Assembly: GCA_902623975.1 (NCBI GenBank) | Contig: CACNVR010000002.1 | Span: forward strand, 62,001-126,000 | Origin: an uncultured Pelagibacteraceae bacterium | Lineage (GTDB): Bacteria > Pseudomonadota > Alphaproteobacteria > Pelagibacterales > Pelagibacteraceae | DNA: 64,000 nt | Direction of reading: 5' to 3' | Shown: positions 37,399-46,340 of the stretch, piece by piece | Layout: each line of letters begins with the position of its first letter | How positions within the stretch are numbered: position 1 is the first letter of the stretch | Notes under the pieces: model-generated | The model's database searches: none | What the model was told of the DNA's origin: nothing | What the model saw: the letters and a program-made list of their open reading frames with translations, nothing else | Translations under genes and position numbers: made by a program

Positions 37399-39262
37399 TT
37401 CCTCAAGCGATAATGTAAAAAAACTAAATTCGATAAACAGACGAATGTTTATTACTGGATCGCTAAAATTTTTTATAATGATTGGTTTAATTAGTAGATT
37501 GTTTTTTTTACAAATTAAAGAAAATAAAAAATATTTAACCCTTTCAGATAAAAATAGAATTAGGGAATGGAAATTAGCACCAGTAAGAGGGGAATTTCAT
37601 GATTATTTTGGAAACATTATAGCAGGAAATTTTGAAGCTTATCAATTGCATATTATTCCTGAACAAGTAGAAGATTTTAGATATGTGATTTATAGAGTTA
37701 AAGACTTATTAGAGTTATCAGATAAAGAATTTAAAAGAATATTAAAAAAGAAAAAAGAGAAAAAACCTTGGGAAACTTTAATTGTATCTGATAATCTAGA
37801 TTGGAAAAAATTCTCAAAAATAAATAATCATTTATATGACTTAAATGGTGTAAAACCTGTTATCTCAATTTCAAGAAATTATCCTTATAAAGATAATTTT
37901 ACTCATTTATTAGGATACGTAAGTCAAGCTAATGAGATGGACATTGAAAATTCAGAAATGATTAAGAAAAATTTTGTGCCAGGTTTAAAAGTTGGCAAAG
38001 TTGGTTTAGAAAAATCATTTGAAAATAAACTGATAGGTACAAATGACATTGAAAGATATGAAGTCAATGCTTATGGCAGAAGAATAAGTCAATTAGAATT
38101 TCAAAAAGGAGAAAAGGGGAAAAATCTTAAATTAACTGTAGATACAAAGGTTCAACAATTAGCAAATGAACTTTTAAAAGATAAAGCTGGCTCAATTTGT
38201 GTTATGGATATTTTCACTGGTTCAATAGTGGCAATGCATTCATCACCTTCTTTTGACCCAAATTTATTTGTTTTTGGGATAAGCCAAGATGATTGGCAAT
38301 TAATCAGAAATGATCCAATGAAACCATTAGTAAATAAAACTTTACAAGGTAACTATTCACCAGGTTCAACTATAAAACCGATCGTAGCATTATCGGCATT
38401 AGAGAACGGAATTATAAACACTAACTTTACTGTCAAATGTACTGGTAAAACAGAGATGTATGGTCAAACTTATCACTGTTGGAAGAAAAAAGGTCATGGT
38501 TTTGTAAGCCTTAGAAACGCTATGAAACAATCTTGTGATACATATTTTTATGAAATTGCGCGCCTATTAGGTGTTGATAAATTGAGCGAAACAGCAAAAA
38601 AATTTGGTCTTGGAGAAAAAGTATTTGGTGATTTGTTTGAAATTGAAAAAAAAGGCTTAATTCCTAACACAACTTGGAAAAAGAATTTTTTAGGTAAAGG
38701 TTGGTTACTCGGTGAAACAATAATTACTGGTATAGGCCAAGGTTACATTCAGACAACACCTATCCAATTATGCTTGATGACTGCACAAATTGCAAATGGT
38801 GGTTATAAAATTTATCCTCACATTGTTGTAGATGATAAAAAGATACATCCTCAAGATAAATTTACTCCTTTATATCAAAATTCAAAAAATATAAGAATTG
38901 TTCAAGATGCTATGTTTGGATCAACTAACGAGGTAATGGGTACTTCATATAAATCTAGAATTGATGATCCAAAATATCAATTTGCTGGCAAAACTGGAAC
39001 AGCGCAAGTCAAAAAGATTACTGAAAAAGATAGAGAACTTGATTTAAAAACTTTTCAAATTCCTTACGAGGAGAGAGATCATGCTCTTTATATTGCTTAT
39101 GGTCCTTATAAAAATCCAAGATATGCACTAAGTATTATAGTTGAGCATGGTGGAAACGGTAGTACCACTGCAGCTCCCATGGCAAAAAAATTATTTAAGT
39201 TAATTATTGATCGTCATGTATTGAGAAATTCTATTAATGACAATAAATATTTGGATATATAA
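37391..39262 (+). CDS. mrdA: Penicillin-binding protein 2 (elongasome transpeptidase)
   Basis: PBP2 is the class B transpeptidase that cross-links lateral wall peptidoglycan together with RodA. The 623-residue protein has a cytoplasmic tail, one membrane segment (about residues 22-38), a pedestal region with APVRGEFHDYFGNIIAGN, and the penicillin-binding domain with all three motifs: STIK in YSPGSTIKPIVA, the SCD form of SxN in KQSCDTYFYEIA, and KTG in FAGKTGTAQV. rodA begins 2 bases after its stop. Confidence 0.96.
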   Translation: MINSSSDNVKKLNSINRRMFITGSLKFFIMIGLISRLFFLQIKENKKYLTLSDKNRIREWKLAPVRGEFHDYFGNIIAGNFEAYQLHIIPEQVEDFRYVIYRVKDLLELSDKEFKRILKKKKEKKPWETLIVSDNLDWKKFSKINNHLYDLNGVKPVISISRNYPYKDNFTHLLGYVSQANEMDIENSEMIKKNFVPGLKVGKVGLEKSFENKLIGTNDIERYEVNAYGRRISQLEFQKGEKGKNLKLTVDTKVQQLANELLKDKAGSICVMDIFTGSIVAMHSSPSFDPNLFVFGISQDDWQLIRNDPMKPLVNKTLQGNYSPGSTIKPIVALSALENGIINTNFTVKCTGKTEMYGQTYHCWKKKGHGFVSLRNAMKQSCDTYFYEIARLLGVDKLSETAKKFGLGEKVFGDLFEIEKKGLIPNTTWKKNFLGKGWLLGETIITGIGQGYIQTTPIQLCLMTAQIANGGYKIYPHIVVDDKKIHPQDKFTPLYQNSKNIRIVQDAMFGSTNEVMGTSYKSRIDDPKYQFAGKTGTAQVKKITEKDRELDLKTFQIPYEERDHALYIAYGPYKNPRYALSIIVEHGGNGSTTAAPMAKKLFKLIIDRHVLRNSINDNKYLDI

Positions 39263-39264
39263 AG

Positions 39265-40392
39265 ATGTACCAACATACGAGATTTACTAGTAATAATTTT
39301 AGTTTTTTTCAAAAATTTAAAAATTTTGATTATATTTTGTTAACTTGCATCGTTCTTTTAGGATCTATAAGTCTTGTTACAATGTATTCTACAGATGGAG
39401 GAAAGATCCTATTTCATACTAAGAGTCATTTTACAAAATTAATTGTTTTTACTTTAATGATGTTAATATTTTCATTTATTAATATAAAATTTTGGTTTTT
39501 ATTTGGTTATATCTTTTATCTATCAGTTATAGGATTATTGGTTTGGACATATTTATTTGGGATTAAATCCTCGGGTTCACAAAGATGGATTGATCTTTAC
39601 TTCATAAATCTTCAGCCTTCTGAATTAATGAAAATTTGTATTATTATGTGCTTAGCAAAATATTTTCATAGAATGAAATTAGAAAATGTAAACTCAATTT
39701 ATACAATCTTAACTTCATTAATTATTATTATATTACCAATGGGCCTTGTGATAGTTCAACCGGATTTAGGAACTTCACTTCTAATTGCTATTAGTGGAAT
39801 CGCAGTATTATGGTTTGCTGGAGTAAATCATAAATATTTTATTTACACCATGCTTGGTTTTTTAATTTCACTACCTTTTATTATTTCATTTTTAAAACCT
39901 TACCAAAAACTGAGAGTATTGACTTTTTTAAACCCTGACCGCGACCCGTTAGGTGCAGGATACCAAATAATTCAATCAAAAATTGCTGTGGGTTCTGGTG
40001 GAATATTTGGAAAAGGCTTTTTAAAAGGAACTCAAAGTTATCTAGAATTTTTACCTGAAAAACATACTGATTTTATTTTTACGCTTTTTTCAGAAGAATT
40101 TGGTTTTGTTGGATCAGCATTTCTTTTACTTATTTATGCTATCATAATTTATAGAATTGTTGCTGTGGGTGCATCATCGAGAAGCTATTTTGCAAAGTTA
40201 TTCTGTTATAGTTTCGGAGCATCAATTTTTGTTTATATAACAATAAATATGAGCATGGTACTAGGTTTATTACCAATTGTAGGATCACCTTTACCAATTA
40301 TGTCCTACGGGGGATCTTCAATGCTTGCAACTATGTTTGGTTTTGGTGTAGTGATGAGTGCCAAAGTGCACAACCAACAAGCAATTGCTTAA
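39265..40392 (+). CDS. rodA: Peptidoglycan glycosyltransferase RodA (SEDS family)
   Basis: RodA polymerises glycan strands for cell elongation as partner of PBP2. The 375-residue protein is polytopic (about ten segments) with SEDS motifs SGSQRWIDLYFINLQPSELMK, split here as SGSQRWIDLYF and LQPSELMK, VQPDLGTSLLIAISG, PEKHTDFIFTLFSEEFG and LPIMSYGGSSM. It closes the mre-mrd operon. The other SEDS gene at 946 is assigned to FtsW by its mur-cluster context. Confidence 0.95.
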   Translation: MYQHTRFTSNNFSFFQKFKNFDYILLTCIVLLGSISLVTMYSTDGGKILFHTKSHFTKLIVFTLMMLIFSFINIKFWFLFGYIFYLSVIGLLVWTYLFGIKSSGSQRWIDLYFINLQPSELMKICIIMCLAKYFHRMKLENVNSIYTILTSLIIIILPMGLVIVQPDLGTSLLIAISGIAVLWFAGVNHKYFIYTMLGFLISLPFIISFLKPYQKLRVLTFLNPDRDPLGAGYQIIQSKIAVGSGGIFGKGFLKGTQSYLEFLPEKHTDFIFTLFSEEFGFVGSAFLLLIYAIIIYRIVAVGASSRSYFAKLFCYSFGASIFVYITINMSMVLGLLPIVGSPLPIMSYGGSSMLATMFGFGVVMSAKVHNQQAIA

Positions 40393-40410
40393 GTATAATT
40401 TGTCGCTTAA

Positions 40411-40436
40411 CTTATTTCTGAGATAAATTGTATATA
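40411..40436 (+). promoter_or_regulatory. Possible promoter of the 40.4-45.5 kb operon, near-leaderless
   Basis: In the 49 bases after rodA, TTAACT (about 40407-40412) and TATATA (40431-40436) are spaced by 18 bases. The expected transcription start is at about 40443, on the ATG at 40442. No Shine-Dalgarno sequence is present. The match is moderate. Confidence 0.35.
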
Positions 40437-40441
40437 GATTT

Positions 40442-41683
40442 ATGAGCAAAAAATTAAACATTGGTATTGTTGGAGCAGGTATTCAAGGGGTATCTAACGC
40501 TCTATTCTTACAAAAAAAAGGTTTTGAAGTAACTATTTTCGATAGAGACAATCCAGGAAGCCCAGCAGCGTCGTATGGTAATGCAGGTCATTTCTCACCT
40601 TACGCATCTTTATCATTGAATAGGACTGATGTACTAGCAGATGTTCCTGCAATGTTATTAAGCTCATCTGGACCACTTGCCTTGAAATGGAATTATGTTC
40701 CTAAAATGCTGCCATGGTTTTTTAAATTTATTCTTAACACAAGCAAAAATAAAATGATGCATACAGCAAGAAATATGCATCAAATTTTAGACTTAGCTTT
40801 GCCTGCTTATGATGAGCTTTTTGATGAAATAAAATTAGATGGATTAGTTGAAAATAAAGGAATTTTATATATTTGGAATGATAAAGATTTAAAAAGTAGA
40901 GAATTAGAAATCAAAGTAAGAGATGAACTTGGTGTAAAACAACAATTAGTAAATAAATCTGAAATTCATGATTTAGAACCTAACATAAAACCTTTTTATC
41001 ATGCAGGAGTTTACTATCCATACGCTCGACATGCTAGAAATCCAAAAAAAATTTTACTAAAGTTTTTTGAACTTTTTCTAAAAAAAGGTGGAAGATTTGA
41101 AAAAAAAAATATTAATGATATTCAGTTTGATGACGAAAAGCCAATTTTTGTTACTGATGACAAAAGATACAGTTTTGATAGAATTGTGGTTGCTTGTGGA
41201 GCTTTTTCAAAAAAATTAACAGATAATTTAAATGAAAATATACCTCTTGATACTGAAAGAGGTTACCATGTTCATTTTAAAAATTGCGATCATCTTTTAA
41301 GTAGACCTGTAATTTTTTCTAACAGAGGGTTTGGTATTACCCCTATGGAACAAGGATTAAGAGTGGTAGGTACTGTAGAATTTGGTGGTTTAAGTAATCC
41401 TTTATCAAAATCAAGAATAAAAAATTTGATTAATAATGCAAAATATATGTTGGGAGATCTTCCTGAACATGAGGATGAGTGGCTAGGTTTTAGACCAACA
41501 TTACCTGATTTTTTACCTGTTATGGGGCCGTCTAAAAATTATAAAAATGTATTCTATTGCTTTGGGCATCATCATTTGGGATGGACTTTAGGCCCAATAT
41601 CTGGAAAGATTGTTTCTGGAATGATAGCTAAAGAAAATACAAATCTAAATTTGGATCCTTATAGCTCAACAAGATTTAGTTGA
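40442..41683 (+). CDS. FAD-dependent oxidoreductase, D-amino acid dehydrogenase (DadA)-like
   Basis: The 413-residue protein belongs to the DAO fold family. It shows the N-terminal dinucleotide loop GIVGAGIQGVSNALFL, the ASYGNAGHFSPYA segment typical of DadA-like enzymes, and a C-terminal FAD-contacting end CFGHHHLGWTLGPISGK. DadA enzymes oxidise D-amino acids to 2-oxo acids and pass electrons to the respiratory chain; substrate here is not established. It starts a closely spaced set with an EamA transporter, a 2-hydroxyacid dehydrogenase, an FkbM methyltransferase, an HDAC-like deacetylase and MsrB. Confidence 0.82.
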   Translation: MSKKLNIGIVGAGIQGVSNALFLQKKGFEVTIFDRDNPGSPAASYGNAGHFSPYASLSLNRTDVLADVPAMLLSSSGPLALKWNYVPKMLPWFFKFILNTSKNKMMHTARNMHQILDLALPAYDELFDEIKLDGLVENKGILYIWNDKDLKSRELEIKVRDELGVKQQLVNKSEIHDLEPNIKPFYHAGVYYPYARHARNPKKILLKFFELFLKKGGRFEKKNINDIQFDDEKPIFVTDDKRYSFDRIVVACGAFSKKLTDNLNENIPLDTERGYHVHFKNCDHLLSRPVIFSNRGFGITPMEQGLRVVGTVEFGGLSNPLSKSRIKNLINNAKYMLGDLPEHEDEWLGFRPTLPDFLPVMGPSKNYKNVFYCFGHHHLGWTLGPISGKIVSGMIAKENTNLNLDPYSSTRFS

Positions 41684-41687
41684 TAAA

Positions 41688-42581
41688 ATGCAAAATACTA
41701 AGGCATATATAATGCTAGTATGTGCAACATTATTTTGGGCAGGAAACTTTACATTAGCAAAGCTTGCTTACTTAGAAAATATACCTCCAAATTCACTCGC
41801 ATTTTTAAGGTGGTGCCTAGTATGGATAATATTACTTCCCTTCACTTATAAAGAGATATTAAAATTAAAAAATCAAATTAAGGAAAATTTATCGTTATTT
41901 CTTATTCTAGGTTCTACTAGTGTATGTATATTTACTTCTTTTACTTATAACGCTTTAAATTACACTCAAGTAATTAATGCATCACTTTTTAATACCGCAA
42001 TACCTGTAACAATAATTTTAGTTTGTTTTTTATTAAAAATTGAAAAAACAAATATTTTTCAAATATCTGGATTACTTATTTCAGTTTTAGGAATTTTAGC
42101 TATTATTACTAAACTTGACCTAAATATTTTACTTACCTTAAATTTTAACAAAGGAGATTTATTTATGGTCGGTGCAATTATTTCTTGGGGTATATATTCT
42201 GCGTATTTGAGAAAAAGAACCTTCGAAGTATCTTTACTTGCTCTTGTCCAAATAATTTGCACATTTGGATTAATTTTTCTTTTGCCTCTATTTATTTTAG
42301 ATATGACACAAGGCAAAATTATTATGATGAGTAGTAATTTTTTTTATATTTTAGCTTATGTTGCAATATTTCCAAGTATTGGATCTTATTATTGTTGGGC
42401 AGGAGCTGTTTCTATCATTGGAGCAAATAGAGCTGGAATATTTTTATCTTTAATTCCATTATTCAGTACTTTGATGGCGATATTTTTTTATAATGAACAA
42501 TTTCAATTTTTTCACTTGATTGGAGCAATTTTGATTATATTAGGTTTATTTTTATCAAATAAGGAAATTAAAAATGCTTAA
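41688..42581 (+). CDS. EamA/DMT-family transporter
   Basis: The 297-residue product has about ten hydrophobic helices in two homologous EamA halves. The first begins LVCATLFWAGNFTLAKLA, with LAFLRWCLVWIILLPFTY next, and the second begins GAIISWGIYSAYLRKR and ends in GAILIILGLFLSNKE. Members export or import metabolites such as amino acids; direction and substrate cannot be told. It lies 4 bases after the DadA-like gene and overlaps the dehydrogenase gene by 8 bases, which suggests a shared pathway. Confidence 0.86.
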   Translation: MQNTKAYIMLVCATLFWAGNFTLAKLAYLENIPPNSLAFLRWCLVWIILLPFTYKEILKLKNQIKENLSLFLILGSTSVCIFTSFTYNALNYTQVINASLFNTAIPVTIILVCFLLKIEKTNIFQISGLLISVLGILAIITKLDLNILLTLNFNKGDLFMVGAIISWGIYSAYLRKRTFEVSLLALVQIICTFGLIFLLPLFILDMTQGKIIMMSSNFFYILAYVAIFPSIGSYYCWAGAVSIIGANRAGIFLSLIPLFSTLMAIFFYNEQFQFFHLIGAILIILGLFLSNKEIKNA

Positions 42582-43527
42582 AGTTGCAATTTTAGATGAT
42601 TATCAAAATGTCTCTGAACAATTCGTAAATTTAGAAAATTTATCAGGAAAATATGAGTTTAAAATTTTTAGTGAACCATTTGTTGATGAGACAGATGCAA
42701 TTGAACAATTAGCTGACTTTGAAGCACTTCTAGTTATGCGTGAGAGAACACCAATGACTAAGAATTTAGTCGATAATCTAAAAAAATTAAAATTTATCAT
42801 TACAAGCGGCATGAGAAATAGATCAATTGATCTAGAAGCAACTCAAAAAAGAAAAATTATAGTTTGTGGGACTGAGTCAAATCTTAATCCAACACCAGAA
42901 TTAACTTGGGGATTAATTTTAGGACTAGCTAGAAATTTTAAAGAGGAGATTGACAATATGTATCAAGGTTATTGGCAAACTACTGTAGGAGTAGAGTTAA
43001 AAGGTAAAGTTTTAGGTTTGATTGGCTTAGGTAGAGTTGGTTCACAGGTTGCAAAAATTGGCAAAGCTTTCGGTATGCAGGTTATGGCCTGGAGTGAAAA
43101 TTTAGATTTAGATAAATGTAAAGAATTGGAAGTTTTACCATGTAGTAAAGAAGATTTGATTTCTAACTCAGATTTTTTATCCATTCATGTCCAAGGAGGT
43201 GAAAGGTATAGAAATTGTATTACTATAAAAGAATTAGATAAAATGAAAAAAACATCTTTCTTAATTAATACCTCAAGAGGACCTATAATAAATGAGGATG
43301 ATTTAATTATTGCTTTATCAACTAATGAAATAGCTGGTGCTGGTTTAGATGTTTATGATAAAGAGCCTTTGTCAGAAAATAACAAATTAAGATTTTTACC
43401 AAATGCTCTGTTGACACCTCATATTGGTTACGTAACTGCAGAAAATTATAATCTGTTTTATAATCAGATGATTGAGGCATTGGAGTCTTGTGTAAATGGC
43501 AATCCAATACGACTAATTAAAGAATGA
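42574..43527 (+). CDS. D-2-hydroxyacid dehydrogenase family protein
   Basis: The 317-residue NAD(P)-dependent enzyme shows the Rossmann loop GLIGLGRVGSQVAKIGKAFG, the substrate arginine region NTSRGPIINEDDL, DVYDKEPL with the catalytic Glu, and the catalytic His in LTPHIGYV. These enzymes interconvert 2-oxo acids and D-2-hydroxy acids. Next to a DadA-like oxidase and a transporter, it may take a 2-oxo acid product onward; this is inference. The stop overlaps the next ATG as ATGA. Confidence 0.88.
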   Translation: MLKVAILDDYQNVSEQFVNLENLSGKYEFKIFSEPFVDETDAIEQLADFEALLVMRERTPMTKNLVDNLKKLKFIITSGMRNRSIDLEATQKRKIIVCGTESNLNPTPELTWGLILGLARNFKEEIDNMYQGYWQTTVGVELKGKVLGLIGLGRVGSQVAKIGKAFGMQVMAWSENLDLDKCKELEVLPCSKEDLISNSDFLSIHVQGGERYRNCITIKELDKMKKTSFLINTSRGPIINEDDLIIALSTNEIAGAGLDVYDKEPLSENNKLRFLPNALLTPHIGYVTAENYNLFYNQMIEALESCVNGNPIRLIKE

Positions 43528-44210
43528 TAAATCAATTAAGATACTATTATTATCTTTTTTATCGTCCAAAGATTTTTTTTCCAAAAAAAAGTTATTCATT
43601 ACTAGGTGAAGACACCTTCTTAAAAAAATATTTTAGTAAACAAAAAAAAGGCTTTTATATAGATGTGGGTTGTTATCATCCTTTATCAGGAAATAATACT
43701 TATTTACTTTACAAAAAGGGATGGCACGGAATGAATTTTGATATAAGTGAATTATCTATAGATCTTTTTAATTTTTTTAGGAAAAAAGATAGAAACATTT
43801 GGTGTGGTATTTCGAATAAAAGTGGAAAAAAAAAGATTTTTTTTAGAAAAAAATTGAATATGCTTAATACACTTAATAAAGATATTGCTAAAATTCATTT
43901 TAAAAATGGCTTCAATACATCATCTATTAGAGTTAATACTTTAAATTACTTTTTGAAAAAATTCTACAATTCAAAAATTAAAATAGATTTACTTAAAATT
44001 GATGTAGAGGGTGAAGAAATGAATGTTCTAAAATCAATTAATTTTAAGTTTTATAGACCCAAAATAATTTCTATTGAGATACATAATCAAAACTCAATTT
44101 ATGAAGATAATACGAATTATTTTAAAACAAATAAGATTTATAAGTTTTTGGTTACAAAAAAATATAAATTAATTTGGAGAAAAAAATATTCATTTATTTT
44201 TAGAGGATAG
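43524..44210 (+). CDS. FkbM-family SAM-dependent methyltransferase
   Basis: The 228-residue protein has the FkbM layout: an SAM-binding start YIDVGCYHPLSGNNTYLLY, a second segment MNFDISELSIDLFNFF, and the acidic motif LKIDVEGEEMNVLKSI that marks the family. A basic, aromatic N-terminus (about 25 residues) precedes the fold. Such enzymes often O-methylate sugars or lipid-linked glycans, but the substrate is unknown. It overlaps the upstream gene by 4 bases and precedes the HDAC-like gene by 7. Confidence 0.86.
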   Translation: MINQLRYYYYLFYRPKIFFPKKSYSLLGEDTFLKKYFSKQKKGFYIDVGCYHPLSGNNTYLLYKKGWHGMNFDISELSIDLFNFFRKKDRNIWCGISNKSGKKKIFFRKKLNMLNTLNKDIAKIHFKNGFNTSSIRVNTLNYFLKKFYNSKIKIDLLKIDVEGEEMNVLKSINFKFYRPKIISIEIHNQNSIYEDNTNYFKTNKIYKFLVTKKYKLIWRKKYSFIFRG

Positions 44211-44217
44211 ATTTTTT

Positions 44218-45114
44218 ATGGCAACTCTCCCAATCATAAATCATGAAGATTATTTTGCGAAGATTGGTGATGATCATAAATTTCCAATAAATAAGTTTGG
44301 TGAACTTGCAAACTATCTAAAAAAAATTAAGATAACAAAAAAATTTTACATACCATATCCATGCTCTGACGAAACTCTAATGAGAGCTCACTCAAAAAAG
44401 TATATTGATCAAATAAAAAATAAAACCCTAGATGATAACGGCATAAAAAAGATTGGTTTTCCGCTAGTTGATAGTGTAGTTCAAAGATCTTTAGTTGCGA
44501 CTGGTGGAACTGTTTTAGCATCAAAGCTTGCAATAAATTTTGGCCTAGCATGCAATACTGCTGGAGGAAGTCATCATGCAAATTTTGATTGTGGTGCTGG
44601 ATATTGTGTGTTCAATGATGTGGCTGTTGCAGCAAAATATCTCATCAATCGTGGGCTTGCTGGAAAAATTTTAATCGTTGATTTAGACGTTCATCAAGGA
44701 AATGGAAGTGCAGATATTTTTAAGAATGATAAGAATGTATTTACTTTTAGTATGCATTCAAGAACAAATTACCCAGCAAAAAAATCTAAAAGTGATCTTG
44801 ACGTAGAGCTCGAAGATAATATGGAGGATAAAGAATATTTAAAGATACTTAAGTTTTATTTAGATCAATTGAATCAGGAAAATTTTGATTATGTCTTTTA
44901 TATAGCTGGTGTTGATATTCATTTTAATGATCGATTAGGAAAATTAAAAATTTCTGATGAGGGTATAAGATCAAGAGATGAAATCGTGACAGAAAACTTT
45001 TTCTCAAAAGGAGTTCCTCTTTGTGGTGTTTTAGGTGGTGGATATAATAAAGACTTCAGTAAACTTGTAGAATTACATTCTATTTTACATCAATCCTGTG
45101 CTAAATTATTATAA
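44218..45114 (+). CDS. Histone-deacetylase-like amidohydrolase
   Basis: The 298-residue zinc hydrolase belongs to the HDAC/AcuC/AphA superfamily. Visible are the charge-relay histidines GGSHHANFDCGAGYCVFND, the zinc-binding aspartate and histidine in VDLDVHQGNG, a second aspartate in AGVDIHFNDRLG and the C-terminal GGGYNKD. In bacteria such proteins remove acetyl groups from polyamines, other small molecules or acetylated lysines. The target here is unknown. msrB follows after 4 bases. Confidence 0.88.
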   Translation: MATLPIINHEDYFAKIGDDHKFPINKFGELANYLKKIKITKKFYIPYPCSDETLMRAHSKKYIDQIKNKTLDDNGIKKIGFPLVDSVVQRSLVATGGTVLASKLAINFGLACNTAGGSHHANFDCGAGYCVFNDVAVAAKYLINRGLAGKILIVDLDVHQGNGSADIFKNDKNVFTFSMHSRTNYPAKKSKSDLDVELEDNMEDKEYLKILKFYLDQLNQENFDYVFYIAGVDIHFNDRLGKLKISDEGIRSRDEIVTENFFSKGVPLCGVLGGGYNKDFSKLVELHSILHQSCAKLL

Positions 45115-45118
45115 CTTG

Positions 45119-45487
45119 ATGAAAAAAAATCCAAACCTTTCAGCTGAGCAAAAATTAGTAATGTTTGAGGATGGAACTGAACCTCCAGGTACAAGTGAAT
45201 TAAATAATGAAAAAAGAGAGGGGAGTTATCATTGTGCCAATTGTGGTATCAAATTATTCGATTCTAAATCAAAATATGAGAGTGGGTCTGGATGGCCTTC
45301 GTTTTACGAGTCTTTACCAGATGTTTTTGAGACAAAAACTGATTATTTGATTGGTTACGCTCGCACCGAGTATCATTGTAAAAATTGTAACGCTCACCAT
45401 GGTCATATTTTTGAAGATGGTCCACAGCCCACAGGCAAACGGTATTGTAATAATGGAGTTTGTTTAGTGTTTAATGAAAAAAAGTAA
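45119..45487 (+). CDS. msrB: Peptide-methionine (R)-S-oxide reductase MsrB
   Basis: MsrB repairs the R-epimer of methionine sulfoxide in proteins. The 122-residue product has both zinc CxxC pairs (YHCANCGIKL and YHCKNCNAHHGH), the SGSGWPSF substrate pocket and the catalytic cysteine in GKRYCNNGVCLVF. The frame could start 21 bases earlier inside the HDAC-like gene (at 45098), but the ATG at 45119 gives a normal MsrB N-terminus and a 4-base gap, so it is preferred. It probably ends the six-gene unit. Confidence 0.93.
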   Translation: MKKNPNLSAEQKLVMFEDGTEPPGTSELNNEKREGSYHCANCGIKLFDSKSKYESGSGWPSFYESLPDVFETKTDYLIGYARTEYHCKNCNAHHGHIFEDGPQPTGKRYCNNGVCLVFNEKK

Positions 45488-45500
45488 TTTATTTAATAAT

Positions 45501-46334
45501 TTAAATCTCTAATTTAAAATCAATTGCCGGTGCACTGTGAGTAAGGCTACCTATTGATATTCTATTAACTCCAGTCGATGCAAATGATTTAACTGTTTTT
45601 AAATTAATATTTCCAGAGGCTTCAGTTTCATAGAATTTTTTTGCAATTTTGACCCCTTTTCTTAGATTTTTTAAATTCATGTTATCAAATAAAACGGTAT
45701 TAAATTTTAAACCAATAATTTTTTTTAACTGTTTTAAATTATCAACTTCAACAGTAATTTTTCTACCTTTTTTATTCTTGATCGCTAATAAAACTATTTC
45801 TTGAATATTTGAATTAGCAATATGATTATCTTTAATTAAAAACTCATCACTTAAATTAAATCTATGATTAGTGCCACCACCTAAGTTCACAGCATATTTT
45901 TGGATAACTCTTAAAGAAGGGATTGTTTTTCTTGTACAGCATATTCTACATCTTTTTCCAGCTAACTTTACAAATCTATTGGTTTTTGTAGCTATACCTG
46001 AGATATGAGATAAAAAATTTAAGGCAACCCTCTCACCAATTAAAATATTTTTTGCATTTCCTTGTATAGTAGCAACTAAAGATTTTTTTTTAGCAAATGA
46101 GCCATCTTTTTTTTTTACAGAAAATCTAATTTTTTTATCTATTAGAGAAAAAGTATGTTTAGCAAATAACAAACCACCAACTATTGCATCTTGGTTTAGT
46201 ATCAATTTAGCTTTAACGATCCTGTTTTTTTTTATTAGGTCTGAGGTAATATCTCCTGATGGATAAAGGTCTTCATTAAGAGCAAGTTTGACAGTATTTT
46301 TTATGAAATTTTTACTAAGTTTAATTTTTGACAC
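45501..46334 (-). CDS. nadC: Nicotinate-nucleotide pyrophosphorylase (carboxylating)
   Basis: NadC converts quinolinate and PRPP to nicotinate mononucleotide in de novo NAD synthesis. The 277-residue protein shows EDLYPSGDITSDLI, GERVALNFLSHISGIATKT, CCTRKTIPSLRVIQKYAV, NHRFNLSDEFLIKDNH and the C-terminal GVNRISIGSLTHSAPAID. It is 6 bases downstream of nadA on the minus strand. nadB is not in the window. Confidence 0.95.
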   Translation of the reverse strand: MSKIKLSKNFIKNTVKLALNEDLYPSGDITSDLIKKNRIVKAKLILNQDAIVGGLLFAKHTFSLIDKKIRFSVKKKDGSFAKKKSLVATIQGNAKNILIGERVALNFLSHISGIATKTNRFVKLAGKRCRICCTRKTIPSLRVIQKYAVNLGGGTNHRFNLSDEFLIKDNHIANSNIQEIVLLAIKNKKGRKITVEVDNLKQLKKIIGLKFNTVLFDNMNLKNLRKGVKIAKKFYETEASGNINLKTVKSFASTGVNRISIGSLTHSAPAIDFKLEI

Positions 46335-46340
46335 AAAAAA

